From NCBI RefSeq assembly GCF_001638985.1, contig NW_017265154.1:124001-188000 (forward strand): DNA of 64,000 nucleotides, written 5' to 3'. Below the pieces are notes generated by a model. It was not told the DNA's origin. It made no database searches and saw nothing but the letters and a program-made list of their open reading frames with translations. Each line of letters opens with the position of its first letter. Positions within the stretch are counted from its first letter, which is position 1. Of this stretch, positions 46,747 through 58,377 are shown piece by piece. This DNA comes from Phycomyces blakesleeanus NRRL 1555(-) (lineage: Eukaryota > Mucoromycota > Mucoromycetes > Mucorales > Phycomycetaceae). Position numbers and translations under genes: made by a program.

Positions 46747-48602
46747 ATGAAAGAGAAAAAGAAAGATCAAAAGACAGAAATAATAAAACCTAAAGCCAAA
46801 GACCCAAAAGACAAAATAGCCAAAAGGAATACAGAGATGCCTAAAAAATATAACGCATCAGATGGTGTTCGACTAAACAAACCATCAAATGAAAACCACA
46901 TTATAATGACAAATCGCGGAATTAGTTGGAAAAAATCGATGGCGCGAATTAGAGAATGTTTGAAAGCGTACAAAGAGATTAATCGAAAGCATAGCTTAAA
47001 TAAAGGTAAGATCGTCTTGCTGTTCATAATCCTCAACTGTCAAATGTCGAGTACTTACTCGTCATCATCATAACTGACATTATTTATGATTACTATTATA
47101 ATCAATAATTATAACGACAACATTCTGGTTGATGTATCTTGGTGCATTGCGTCCAACTACGGCAGATGTATTTAGTTTCACAAAAATGCCCGAAAACTAC
47201 AAAATCATCGGAACAGCTCGTCCAAAACATTTACATTTAGGCAGTACATTCAACCACATTCAAGGTACACGGGTAATTTGTGTCATTTCGTCTTCTCTAT
47301 AATGCTCTAACAGATACATATCTATTATCCATTATTGTAGGTCATCCATCAGGTAAAGTCTTTACTTCACCAGGTAAGAAAAAAAAAGAAAGAAAGAAAG
47401 AGAAAATAGGACTGTATTTCATATTGGAATTAAATATAATACATACACTAGAGGACTTTGCTCCTCATGTCTTTTGGTTGCGTACAAGGAATATCCTAAA
47501 CGCACCTTGTAAATGTTCCCTGTGCTGTAAGCCAGACACCGACCCCGTGTCCAGTCTGTCGATCTCATCAAAACACAAACTTACCAAAGGCAGCACTAAG
47601 TCAGACGAACCCACACCCATCCCAGATCAATCTATAACTACCTCTACCACTGATCTCATCCAAAATAAAACACACACATCTTACGACCTCAGACTACATA
47701 CTGACCAAACCATCTCCTCCACCAACACCTATTCCGGGCCTGTTATATCAAGGCAACCTGGAAGTAAACTTCAGCTGAAAAGTGAATCTCAAAGCGACTA
47801 TCAGAGTGACTACCAGAGTGATACACTACCTCAACATCAAGCTCATTCTCAAAAAAGAAGCTCTCAAAGCACATATATAAGAAAAAGAAGAAAAACAACC
47901 ACTAGACCAGCCGCATACGCTGAAGAATCCAGCGATAATACCGAATATTATGATTATGATTATGACTATGATTACCATTATCGTTATGATTATGATCATG
48001 ATTGTGATTATGTTTATAATGATAATACGGATAAAGACTATAAAGAAGGCGACAACAACAACAACAACAACAACAACGGCGACGACGGCGACGGCGACGA
48101 CGACGATAATGATAGTGTTATTTTAATCTATGATAGCCGTACTGGTTTCAGAAATGATAGATTCCTTATTAAAGAATGGATCCATGCCGTTGACAGTGTC
48201 GAAGAAAAAGGAGAATCCGAAAGAAAGAAAAAGGAAGATAAAAATAAAATAAAAAGCAGTAATGAGCAAGAGCAAGAGCAAGAGCAAGAGCAAGAGCAAG
48301 AAGAGTATTATGACGACATTGTTGATTACAATGATGCCGACGATGAAGCCGACGATGAAGAAACAAGTTATTATAGTTGTAGTGAAGAGTTGGAAAGGAA
48401 GAATGATAAAGAAGAGGATAAATCATGGAAAAGATATTATGGATATACACCACTTTCCCGAATGATGGGGTTCAGTCAGAAATTTAGGAGCGTTTTTTCA
48501 ACAACTGAAGCCATACCATCATTTCCCCTGCCACATCTAGTAGATGCCGGAGAGTTTGGTATAGAGTCATCTACCTCAGATAAAAGCCCTACCACTACGT
48601 AA
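46747..48602 (+). CDS. Clr2 N-terminal (transcription-silencing) domain protein
   Basis: Four exons, 46747-47005, 47166-47264, 47341-47373 and 47452-48602, give 513 residues. The short exons carry a domain like the N-terminal region of fission-yeast Clr2, a heterochromatin-silencing factor: KMPENYKIIGTA, then GHPSGKVFTSPEDFAPHVFW ending in CKCSLC. The intron-4 junction (SP|EDFAPHVFWL) makes this clear. The last exon read alone enters from an intron with a spurious Met. N-terminal residues are basic (KEKKKDQKTEI). After the domain about 350 residues are disordered, with a Tyr-Asp repeat (47950-48010), a poly-Asn/Gly-Asp run and an EQ repeat (48263-48300). The start could be the internal MPKK at 46837. 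The exon-2 acceptor (CGGCAG) is the least certain join. Confidence 0.78.
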
Positions 48603-48990
48603 CAAGAAGTATATATATAGAATAAGGGGGAAAGAAAATGAAATACCTTTTGGATTGCTACCTTAACTATTGATACTTAACTCTTGTAATAAAATGGGCA
48701 TTTTTATTTTTTGTTTTATTTTCCTGTTTGTATATTAGATCAATCTCCTCTAATATATATGGACTCAGTTGTTAATGGTTTAATTTACTACCAATGTATA
48801 TGAGTAAGTAAGTAGGTAAGTGAATAAGTAAGTGAATAAGTAAGTAAATGATAATGATTAGAATAATAACACTGATGCTGATGCTGATTCTGATTCTGAT
48901 ATCAGCAGAAATAAATAATAATAATAATAATAATAATAAAAATAATAAAATTAAAGAAAACAAAAAGGTAAACTAGACAATAAAAATTCT
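48603..48990. other. Convergent 3' ends of the Clr2-domain and CNOT11 genes
   Basis: Short AT-rich region with AAGTAAGTG repeats (48800-48850), a TGATTC run and AATAAT repeats (48915-48940). Both polyadenylation regions should be here. Confidence 0.5.
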
Positions 48991-49039
48991 CTAGACAACC
49001 GATCGACGGGATACATTTGATGAGCTGGGTCCTGCCAGC

Positions 49040-49077
<38 letters not shown>

Positions 49078-51307
49078 TTGTTCTGTGGGTCTTGCTCTAC
49101 CAATTTCGTATCCTGCTTTTTGAGCCTCACTAGAGACCATTCTGAACAGTACTGCGACTCCTTTGAAACGAAGATAACCAACACAGAACGATTGTATTTC
49201 AACCAGGTATTCTGACATTCTGATTATCTTTTTCTCCAACAAAGATTGAATAAATTTAGCAACCTACACAAATACAAACACACGACAAATTAAATTAATA
49301 ATGAGTATCAATATATCAATATAGATGTATAAATATTTGTTGATATTCATATACATATATATATATACATATGTGTATGTGTGTATGTATGTATTTGTTA
49401 TTTACCAGCTTGACTTGACGATCCTGCCAGGGTCCTTTGGCTAAAAGTTCACATGAAAGAATACTGTTTGAAATATACATGTGAAGAAATTCACTTGGGA
49501 GGTGGCATGGGTTGGCGCAGGTTACCAGATGATGAATGACATCTAATGAATGACCAGAGACAGGAACATTCAACAATGCCTGTAGATATCTACATGATCA
49601 TAGATTAGGTTTCTTTTCTCTCTTTCTTTCTTACACATTACACGCATGTATATATATATATATATATATATTGCATTAAAGACTTACTCTTCAAAATTTG
49701 GTCGTTTGAGAAACATTGGTGTAATATCAGAAGCTAGTAATAAATTGAGCTCAATCCATCGAGGCAAATACTCTGGCTTTAGACCACAAATATCTACTAC
49801 TTCAGGGTGGGTGTGAAAAGCGTGCATAAGAACCTATTGTTCATAAAGAGAATATGTAAATGTAAATGTAAATGTGAATGTGAATGTATATTTAAATACA
49901 CGCACAGGTACACATGAGTATGTAAGTATGTAAGATAATGCATATTCAATTATAATCGTAATAGTAACTTGCTTCATTTTCGGGAATAGTTAGTGTACGA
50001 ATGCAAGCACTTGCAGTAAGGTCTCTAATGAAATCAATGATATCTTGGTCCAGTTCTGTCTGACAAGTGATCTAAACGTGTACATAACACCCCACAATAA
50101 TAATAGTAATAGCACATTCGTATACAGAGAGATAGAGGAGTTGAATATAATTGACATATGTATGAAATAGAATCATCAGTAAGAATTAGTCCAAATAATT
50201 TACACACACACATACACATCTTTTATTTCTTTTAAAATACGAATAGTAATAAACAATGCACCTTTTCCATTTGCTGTGACAAATATTCGACTTGATTTAC
50301 ATAGCCTGATTGGATCGCTTGTTTGGTATCTTTTGGTTTGTTGATAGTTTTTGAAACTCTCTTTTCACCACAGCTTTTATATATGTATAATAAATGCAGA
50401 TGTGGGTATGTGTATGTTTATGTATATAGGTGTAAGTATTATAAGCATTCAAGTTTCAACATCTTTCTTCTTCTTCTTCTTATTTTATAATACATAATAT
50501 ATATATAAGTGACAGAACGATAATTACGGGTCATCCACTAATGTAGATACGCATGTCTTTAGTTGAGTGAGACGCTCAGCAAAGTGGTGAATTGGAGGTA
50601 GTGTACTTGGATCATCACACACTGACTGAGGAACAAGATCCTTTACCTAATAGACAATTTTAAATTGAATTTTAAAAAAAGTATATATATATGCAATATC
50701 ATTTAGTAAAATAAATAAATACATATATAAATAAAGATGTTGAATGTATCATATACACATAAAACACACATACATGTTGAATTGTGCCTTCAAGAATACA
50801 GTAGACAAAGTGCTGCTCGAGTTCTCTATCGTCGTTTTGATTGCGTTTGACATCGTCATTCTCATCATCGGCATTAGGTTTGTCGTTACCGTCAATTAGA
50901 TCTATAAAAAAGGCCAAGAAAGGGTTCTTTTCGAGAGGAAGGTCTGCATAAAGGCCGTAGAGGATGTAGAGGACCGTGAGACGGGCACTAGGAGGCTAAG
51001 CAAGAGTAATACAAATGAATGAATGATTGAATGAATGCGTTTCATGTTTACAGTGTTGTCACTACTGTTACTACTGTTACTATTTGTACTTCTTCTAATT
51101 ATTATTAAGAAAATAAAAATATAGATAGGCGAATGATAAAAACAAGAGCTCTTATTTCTTTCTTTCTTCTTTTTAATTTCTTACGCTTGCTTGATCGAAT
51201 GCAAGGAATGCATAACACGCCGCATCAAACAAGGTGTGCTGTGAAGTGTCTTCTTGGTAATACTGCACAGCTGCAGCAAAAGTGAGAAGCTCTTGCTCTG
51301 ATGGCAT
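48991..51307 (-). CDS. CNOT11: CCR4-NOT complex subunit 11
   Basis: Accessory subunit of the CCR4-NOT deadenylase, docking on the NOT1 N-terminus with CNOT10. Eight exons: 51307-51185, 50995-50774, 50646-50528, 50373-50262, 50071-49973, 49833-49688, 49589-49406 and 49263-48991, total 425 residues (human about 510). Family marks: ARLTVLYILYGLY with LPLEKNPFLAFF, LLLASDITPMFLKRPNFEEY, and a C-terminal block LPSEFLHMYISNSILSCE, IRMSEYLVEIQSFCVGYLRF, VAVLFRMV, matching the conserved DUF2363-type region. A poly-Gln tract (CAA repeats, 49037-49075) sits near the C-terminus. Intron 5 (49834-49972) needs a GC donor (GAA|GCAAGT). Exon 4 uses an AAAAG acceptor. CNOT11 is missing in budding yeast, so its presence fits an early-diverging fungus. 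Confidence 0.9.
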
Positions 51308-52946
51308 GGCCGAGCATGAATTATTATTATTATAGAATAATAAGAATAATAATTATATATAAAGTATATATAAAAGTGATCTATTTCAGCCACTTTCTTT
51401 CTGATAAAAGAAATAAAATAAAATAAAATAAAATAAAATAAAAAATGATTCTTTAGGTATTGTGAGTCACATGACTTGGAGTTCTCACACATCTTACTAA
51501 AAGGTTATTACCTATTGATCTCTTCATACTTATTCTGTACTGACACAGCACCAATTGATTCATTTCTTAAAGATCATCTTTAATTGACATCATCTGAGAC
51601 GACAACCAAAAAGGAGGTTTACGGTAATAGTACAGATGTTTAATACACCTCCTTCCTCCAAATTACTTGGAACCAAGTTCAAGGTTTATAATACCATCTT
51701 CCAATAAATATATGTATATTTAAGACAATTTTGCCACTCAAATTGTTGGTTTAGTAAATAATAATAATATATATATATATGCGTGTTTATGTCTTTAACT
51801 TGGTTAATCTAAATTTACTCTATAAACTCTTGTAATTTTAAGTCTTGACACAAAGACTTTATTAAAATAATATATATATATATTTATTTATTTAGATAGT
51901 TTAATATTATATATATTTTCTCAAGAGACAAAAGAAAAATAATAATAATTTCGTGTGCTACCAATCTACGGCTTGAATTTTATGCAAGTCATACACAGAC
52001 CCATATATATAAATACCTTTAATCCTCTACAACAACCAGAAGAGATCAGTAGTAGTAATAGTAGTAGTGTGGATATGTGTGGGATATTGGCTGATTATGA
52101 GATAAAATATACATGTAAGATAAGATAAGATAGATCAAGATCCAAATCCAAATCCAAATCCAGATCCAGATCCTCCTTCTCTTCTTCTTCAAAAGAGGTA
52201 AATATACAGCAAATCAAATCAAAATTAAATTAAATTAAATTAAATTAAATAAAAAAGGATAGACAGAGTTTGATGATAGAGATGTGAGAATAATTGATCT
52301 AAAAAACGTAAGTGAAAAAGTTCATATTCAATACCAAAAGTAAATATAAATATAAATAATAATAATTAAACTACTGTTTCATTTTTGAAACGGTCTTTTG
52401 CATTACCCACACTATTACACACAAAATTAATCTTTTATATATATATATATATTTGTATTTTATTTATTTATTTATTTATTAATGGCATGCAATATAAGAG
52501 AAAAGAAAATAGAGAAATTTAAAGATATATAGATATAAGAGACATACGCTAAAGAAGTTGGGAGTTTTTTTTTTAAAAAAAGAGAATGAGGAAAGGTATG
52601 AGTAGAGTAAGGGGAGGGATAAATGTAATAAAAGAAAAAGATAATAAAAGGAAAGAAAAAGAGATAGAAAAAGAGAGATAAGCGATAACAAAAGACCGAG
52701 TTAAGCTAAGCTAAGCTAAGCCAAGCCAAGCCAAGCCAGGTCAAGTTGAACTAAACGAATAAATGAATGAATGAATGAATACATGAATAAATGAATAAAT
52801 GAATGTGTGGAATAGATAAAGAAGAAGAAGGTGGGTACTTGTCTTTCTTTTACTTTCTTCTTTCATTTTTCATACTTGTCTATAGAGAAAGATATGATTG
52901 AATGGAATTTCGACCACATCTATAGATATATATATATATATATTGG
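51308..52946. other. Intergenic region, CNOT11 promoter side
   Basis: AT-rich with AAAAT arrays (51414-51440), CCAAAT repeats (52142-52165), AAATT arrays (52222-52248), a T10A7 palindrome (52565-52581), AAGCT/AAGCC repeats (52704-52740) and GAAT repeats (52758-52805). No coding exon recognised. Confidence 0.45.
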
Positions 52947-53429
52947 TTATTTCTCAAGACAAGATAAGAGAGGAGAATGAGAATTGCAATCTTGAGATAC
53001 AAGCACCGAGCTTTGGCCTGTGGTTATTGGCCAGTATCGGCGAATGACACTGCGACGGCGGCGATACAACGGGATCCAGGTGGAGGAGGTCAGTGCTTGG
53101 CCAACAGGTCTTTTGAAACGCAGATTATTATTGCTGCTGCTGCTGCTGGTGTTGCCGTTGTTGCTAGAACTGTTTCCAAATGGCTTGAATGTTCGAGAAT
53201 GAAGGCGTTGTGCTGCTGTAACTGCTGCTGATGGTGCTGGTACTGCTGTTATGACTGTTGCTGATGCTGTTGTGGGTTGTGCTGCTGGCTGGTCTCGGGC
53301 CATGCACTTGGCTGAGCAATACAATGAGTCTGTCTAAGAAGGAATGAGCCTTTCTGGCTACCATCCTACTCAGCTTACCAAACCATCATCCACACGCGTA
53401 TCACAGATAATACACCAAGAAAGATCCAT
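52947..53429 (-). CDS. Ecl1-family zinc-binding protein (life-span regulator type)
   Basis: Two exons, 53429-53379 and 53333-52947, give 145 residues. The junction restores the family signature at the N-terminus: MDLSWCIICDTRVDDG, then LYCSAKCMARD, i.e. C-x2-C...C-x3-C. This matches fission-yeast Ecl1-3 proteins, small zinc-binding factors that extend chronological life span when over-expressed and are induced by nutrient starvation. The rest is disordered (Ala/Thr/Ser, Asn runs) with a basic stretch (YRRRRSVIRRYW). The large exon alone lacks the first cysteine pair and would appear to start within the motif. Assignment rests on this N-terminal motif, so it is good but not certain. Confidence 0.8.
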
Positions 53430-54624
53430 CTATCTATATGATTTATATAGATATAGACACACAAGCAGTACACTCAATACAAGTATAAAGAAGAAGAAGG
53501 AAAGAAAGAGAGAGAGAGAGAGAAAGGAATATTAAAGATAGATAAAGTAAGTTGCAAAAATAAAAATAAAATAAAAGGATGATGTGAATTACTCGTCACA
53601 CAAAGCACCTTTTTTTTTCTTCTCTTAAAAATAAAAATAAAAATTATATTATATTATATAGATTTGGTAACCATGGAAAATAATATTGTTCTAATGGATC
53701 AAATAGGATAATTGGATCTATCAGTCCTATTTAGTCTCTTTGGCCGTGTAATTATTGTCACCTTACAATAGAAACAAAATAATATATTTTTTATTGTTAA
53801 TTATACAGCTAAGGATTACCAATGACAGATATACAGATACGTATATTTGCTTATATTCAATCAATGGAATCAATCAATGAAATCAATGAATTGAAATTGA
53901 TTGACTAGATTGATAGATTTGTCATTCGATTAGTGCATGATAATCTGTACAGCTCAATGGAATCATAATAATTATCCTAACAAGGGAGTTTTAAAGGCTG
54001 TCAGGTATTTATATACTTTGATACCTAATACTTGCTTTTAAAAAGATAATACTAGTAAAAAAAAAAGGGGAAAAATATATGTAAAAAGAAAAAGAGGGGG
54101 TAGTCAAATAATAAGAATAAGAATAAGAAAAGAACCGAAATTTAGAGTTTCTCCGCAAGTTGATTAATAGCAACGCTGATACTGATAATAGTATTGTTAT
54201 TACCAGTTACCAGTTACCAGTTACCAGTTACTTGTAATTCAATTCAATTCAATTCAATTCAATTCAATTCAATTCATTTGAATTTTCATAATTTTCATAT
54301 TTATTTTCATAATTATTTCTATAATTTATTTTTGTTCTCTTTATTCCTATTCAGGCATCCGTACTTTTTCCGCGGAATGCATCCCACTTGATAATTTAAT
54401 TCCTTTTTATATATATATTTTACTTTTATTTTTATTTTTATTTATTTATAAAATGTATATAAAGGCAAAAGATATTTGTCGAACAGACAACACCCTTTTC
54501 TTTCTTTCATTTCATTTCATTTTTCTTTTCTTTTCTTCTCTCTCTATAATTCAAATAAACCAATAGAAATCAACAGCTCAAATAATAATAATAATATAAA
54601 ATAAATCACAAAGAATCACAAAGA
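53430..54624. other. Divergent intergenic region (Ecl1-type / RVxF gene)
   Basis: GA run (53500-53525), AAATC repeats near 53860-53895, CCAGTTA units (54203-54232) and an AATTC array (54236-54278). TATA-like and pyrimidine-rich sequence at 54405-54600 is the likely promoter and leader of the downstream gene. No exon recognised. Confidence 0.45.
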
Positions 54625-54966
54625 ATGTCCACAGAACGATGTCACAAAAAAGTTCGTTTTTCGTGTGATGTAGAATTCATAAGTACCTTTGCCAATGAAG
54701 AATATGGTAATCAATACGGCTAATTTAATGAAATGAAATCAAGTGAAACTAACCTTTATATCAATACCTTATCAATTGTCTCTATTGCAGACCGTACAGC
54801 ACAAGAGGTAGCCAAACTATCCTACACAGACATGTACGAACTACTCACGCTCAAGGCAGAATGGAGACGAGAAACAGAACAAGTTGAGAAACAGCTAACC
54901 AAACCAGCTCCCGAACAGCAAAAACCTTGTGTAATTTCACAAACTGCCTGTGAGATCTGCATCTAA
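54625..54966 (+). CDS. Small protein with RVxF-like phosphatase-docking motif
   Basis: Exons 54625-54706 and 54791-54966 (GTAATC...TTGCAG, phase 1) give 85 residues. It starts MSTERCHKKVRFSCDVEFI, where KKVRF fits the [RK]-x(0,1)-[VI]-x-[FW] pattern used to bind protein phosphatase 1. A coherent segment follows (NEEYDRTAQEVAKLSYTDM, YELLTLKAEWRRETEQVEK) with helical heptad-like character and a C-terminus CEICI. I know of fungal small proteins with this KxVRF...EYDR layout but cannot name one. A regulatory role through PP1 is an inference from a short motif. Confidence 0.7.
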
Positions 54967-55450
54967 ACTTTCTTTTTCTTATTATATTTATATTATATTT
55001 AAACATACACACACATACATACAAACATACATACAAACATACATACACATACTTGCTCACTCACAATATCATATACTTCTTTACTTCTTTACTTCTTTCT
55101 ATCTTATTCTTGTACAGCCACACTATTCTTTTTAAATACTAAACATAAAGAATGATAATAAGCAAAAGAAGAAGAAGAAGAAGAATAGTGTTATATTTCA
55201 CAATTTCACCCCTCCAAATCCACTCCAGCAAAAAAAAAAAATACCAAAAAAATAATACCTAATAATTATAACATTCCCATCCTTTGTTTCTTACTGTAAT
55301 TATGCCACCTTTCTTCATTCACACACATAATGTATCTATATATTTTTTATATATCTATTTTGTTGTGTCTAAAATAATAAATAATAATTGAAACAAAAGC
55401 AATACCCACACACACACACTCAGATATCGATATCTATATTAAATGATATT
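54967..55450. other. Convergent 3' region (RVxF gene / DHX57-like gene)
   Basis: CATACA repeats (55003-55050), TTACTTCT repeats (55073-55100), a GAA run (55166-55183) and a CA run (55408-55420). No gene. Confidence 0.5.
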
Positions 55451-57553
55451 CTATACACCATCGTTTGTGATCAATGCTACCATTGCTTGAACAACAGCAC
55501 TTGAACCAACTATAGAAAACAGATAAACGAATCAATATTTTATACATTTTGAACATCTTCCTCTTCTATTATTATTACTTCTTTCTTAAAATAGAAAAAA
55601 GAAAGAAAGACAAAAACTTACCATCTTCACTTGGATTCTGAATCTTCTCATCCAACTCGACATTCAATAGCCGCTTGAGCTGATTGACAAGTACACCAAT
55701 ACGAGCCCACGCTCTAAACTTGACCCACCCGTCATCTCCCACCTTAAGTCCTCTACCCATATGATCCACATCGACATGACCACCAAAGAACAGGACCGCA
55801 AACGACGGAATCTCTGTGCCGTCGCGAATAAACGTCTTTGAGGTAGTCATACGCGAAAAGTAGGTCAAGAACGAAGCCGTGTAATTATTGTTACTGAACA
55901 GAATCGAAGACGGGTGAAGAAACACACGACCTATATCATAATACATTTTAGTATGCGTTTTTGGTTTCAGTTCAAGTATATGATTGATTGAATGAGTAAA
56001 TATAATTTTTTATATAAAGAAAAAAAAAAGCAATCTAAGCCGATTAACCGGTCAAGTCCCCTCCCCCCTCCCCCTCTCTCTCTATCTATCTTACTCTCAC
56101 TCGACACAATACAGACTCACTACAAGAAAAATTTACAACAACAATAATAATACTTACCATCGTCCTTTGTGTAAAACTTGATTTCTCTAGCTTCTTTTTC
56201 TCGTTCTACAGCACCAGCCAGGACCTTGTCATACTTGGTGTCCGGCAGTCTAATCTTGGCCAAGTTTGGGTTCAAACCACCAAAAAGAATACTCTTGATA
56301 AGGTTGGTATTCTCAGCATTGGCATTATAATGTTCTTTCTGAGATCGGTCATAGAATCCAATATCCTGGAGTGCATCTGCGTACTGGCGGCGCAGGTTCT
56401 GGATCTCATTCATCGTAGGAAAAGACACAAAATTCTCTTCACAAAACACCCGTGCCTCTCGCATACCCTTGTTCTGGATAGTGTCCTGCCACGCATCAAA
56501 TGCACGCATGTCCGTCAACCAGTCACTCTTTGCACACAAGAACCGTTCACGAGCCCTATTATTATTATTATTATTATTATTATTCATTGAATATACATAT
56601 ATATATATATATTATTGTTTTATCTCAAGTCTTACTGTCTGGCTTCTTCTCGTCTATCTCCGGGGGATATAAAAGGACTCTTGAGAGACATGGTTGCAGC
56701 CAATGTCAGGACAGGATCAAGGCATCGGAATATGGAGCCAAACAATAGCATCTTACTGATACGTAAATCGGCTGGGATCATGGCCTACAAGTAAATACAT
56801 ATTAATAGATTTTAATATTTGAATATATAATTTTTTTTAAATAATAATAATCAATTTTACCATGTGTTTTCCTAATGCCGTCAAGTCTCCGTTATCAGAG
56901 CTGTCAATGGCATCTACTGCCCTCAGGGTCTTGATGGCACTGTCGAGCGCGGCAACCGAAGGAGGATCGATTGCTTCTCTAAGGAACGCCCTGACATCGT
57001 TCTCGCCCATCGACTTGACCTGGAGACAGAGCTGCTCCAAGGGTGTGCGCAACAGCTCGGGCACCTGCTGCGGCCGCATCTTCTTGTCTTCGCAGTCGCG
57101 CGTGAACAGCTTGAAGCATTTACCTGGCCGGGTACGGCCCGCACGTCCTCGGCGCTGCTTACACGACGCCCGCGACGCCCAGGTTTCGACCAGATGCATC
57201 ATGTTGTTCGCCGCGTCAAACTGGGTCTCCTTGACCCGCCCGGAATCAATCACGTACACAACTCCCTCAATCGTAATAGACGTCTCGGCCACATTGGTCG
57301 CCACCACAATCTTGCACACGTCCGCAGGAACCTGCTTGAATACCCGGGTCTGTTCCTGAGGCGAAAGGTTTGCATGAAGTGGCAAAATTTCATAGGACGA
57401 TGAGCTAGAGCGAGGCAAGGTTTGTTGAAGAGCCTCAACACAGCGTTTGATTTCCATAGCACCTATAAAAATCAGCAACATAATGCTTGATGAGTTGAGT
57501 TGTATAATTCTTCCTCTTTCTTTGTTTACTTGTTAAATAAACAACCGCCACCC

Positions 57554-57589
<36 letters not shown>

Positions 57590-58337
57590 GTTGTTGGTCA
57601 TTCAACCCATTCAATCATTGCTTATTCTATTTTAGGAAGAAAATACAATAAAGAAGTTTCTTTTTATGTATAAAGTTATATGTATGGACTTACCAGGCAT
57701 GAAGATCAGCACTGCTGGTTCTGCACCATTGTCGATCTTGATCGTCTCATTTTCAACAATATACCGGACTGTGTTGGCCACCAGCTCATAATCGATTTTG
57801 TCTTGGTTTCTGTACTTTGCCAGTGTACGGACCGTCTGGGCATCGTAACCTTCGTCCAGAAGAGCCAGCTGCCAATTGGCCCATTCTCCCGATCGGTCCT
57901 CTTTGGCGTCCTGTCTTGGCATTGGAAGTTTAGAGACAAAGGATGTCATACTGATGATATTCTCAAGGTATCTTTTTTTTTTTTTAAAAAAAACAGTACA
58001 TATTATCCAAAAGTCAATACAAATGATACATAAATGTTAATGCAATCAATAAAGTACTTACAAATCTTCTACTGGATGAGTAAAGCCAGGAATTTCAATA
58101 GCAGGAGCACCATTGAAATAATCTACAAGAAAACAAGAACCAAATGGAAATAAATATACTGTTTCGTTGTTGTTGTTGTTGTTGTTTTTTCTGTAATTCA
58201 CAGCAAAAATAAATAAATAAAGAAATTCACTTGCCAGAAAATAATTTTTGATTAATTGTCGCACTCATGAGAACCACCTTGAGATCTTTACGTTTCTTGA
58301 GAACTTGACGTAAGATAATAAGTAAGAAATCACTATC

Positions 58338-58377
<40 letters not shown>

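Noticed and set aside
56862..57359. 165-codon plus-strand frame
   Set aside because: Antisense shadow of helicase exon 9 with its GC-rich codons.
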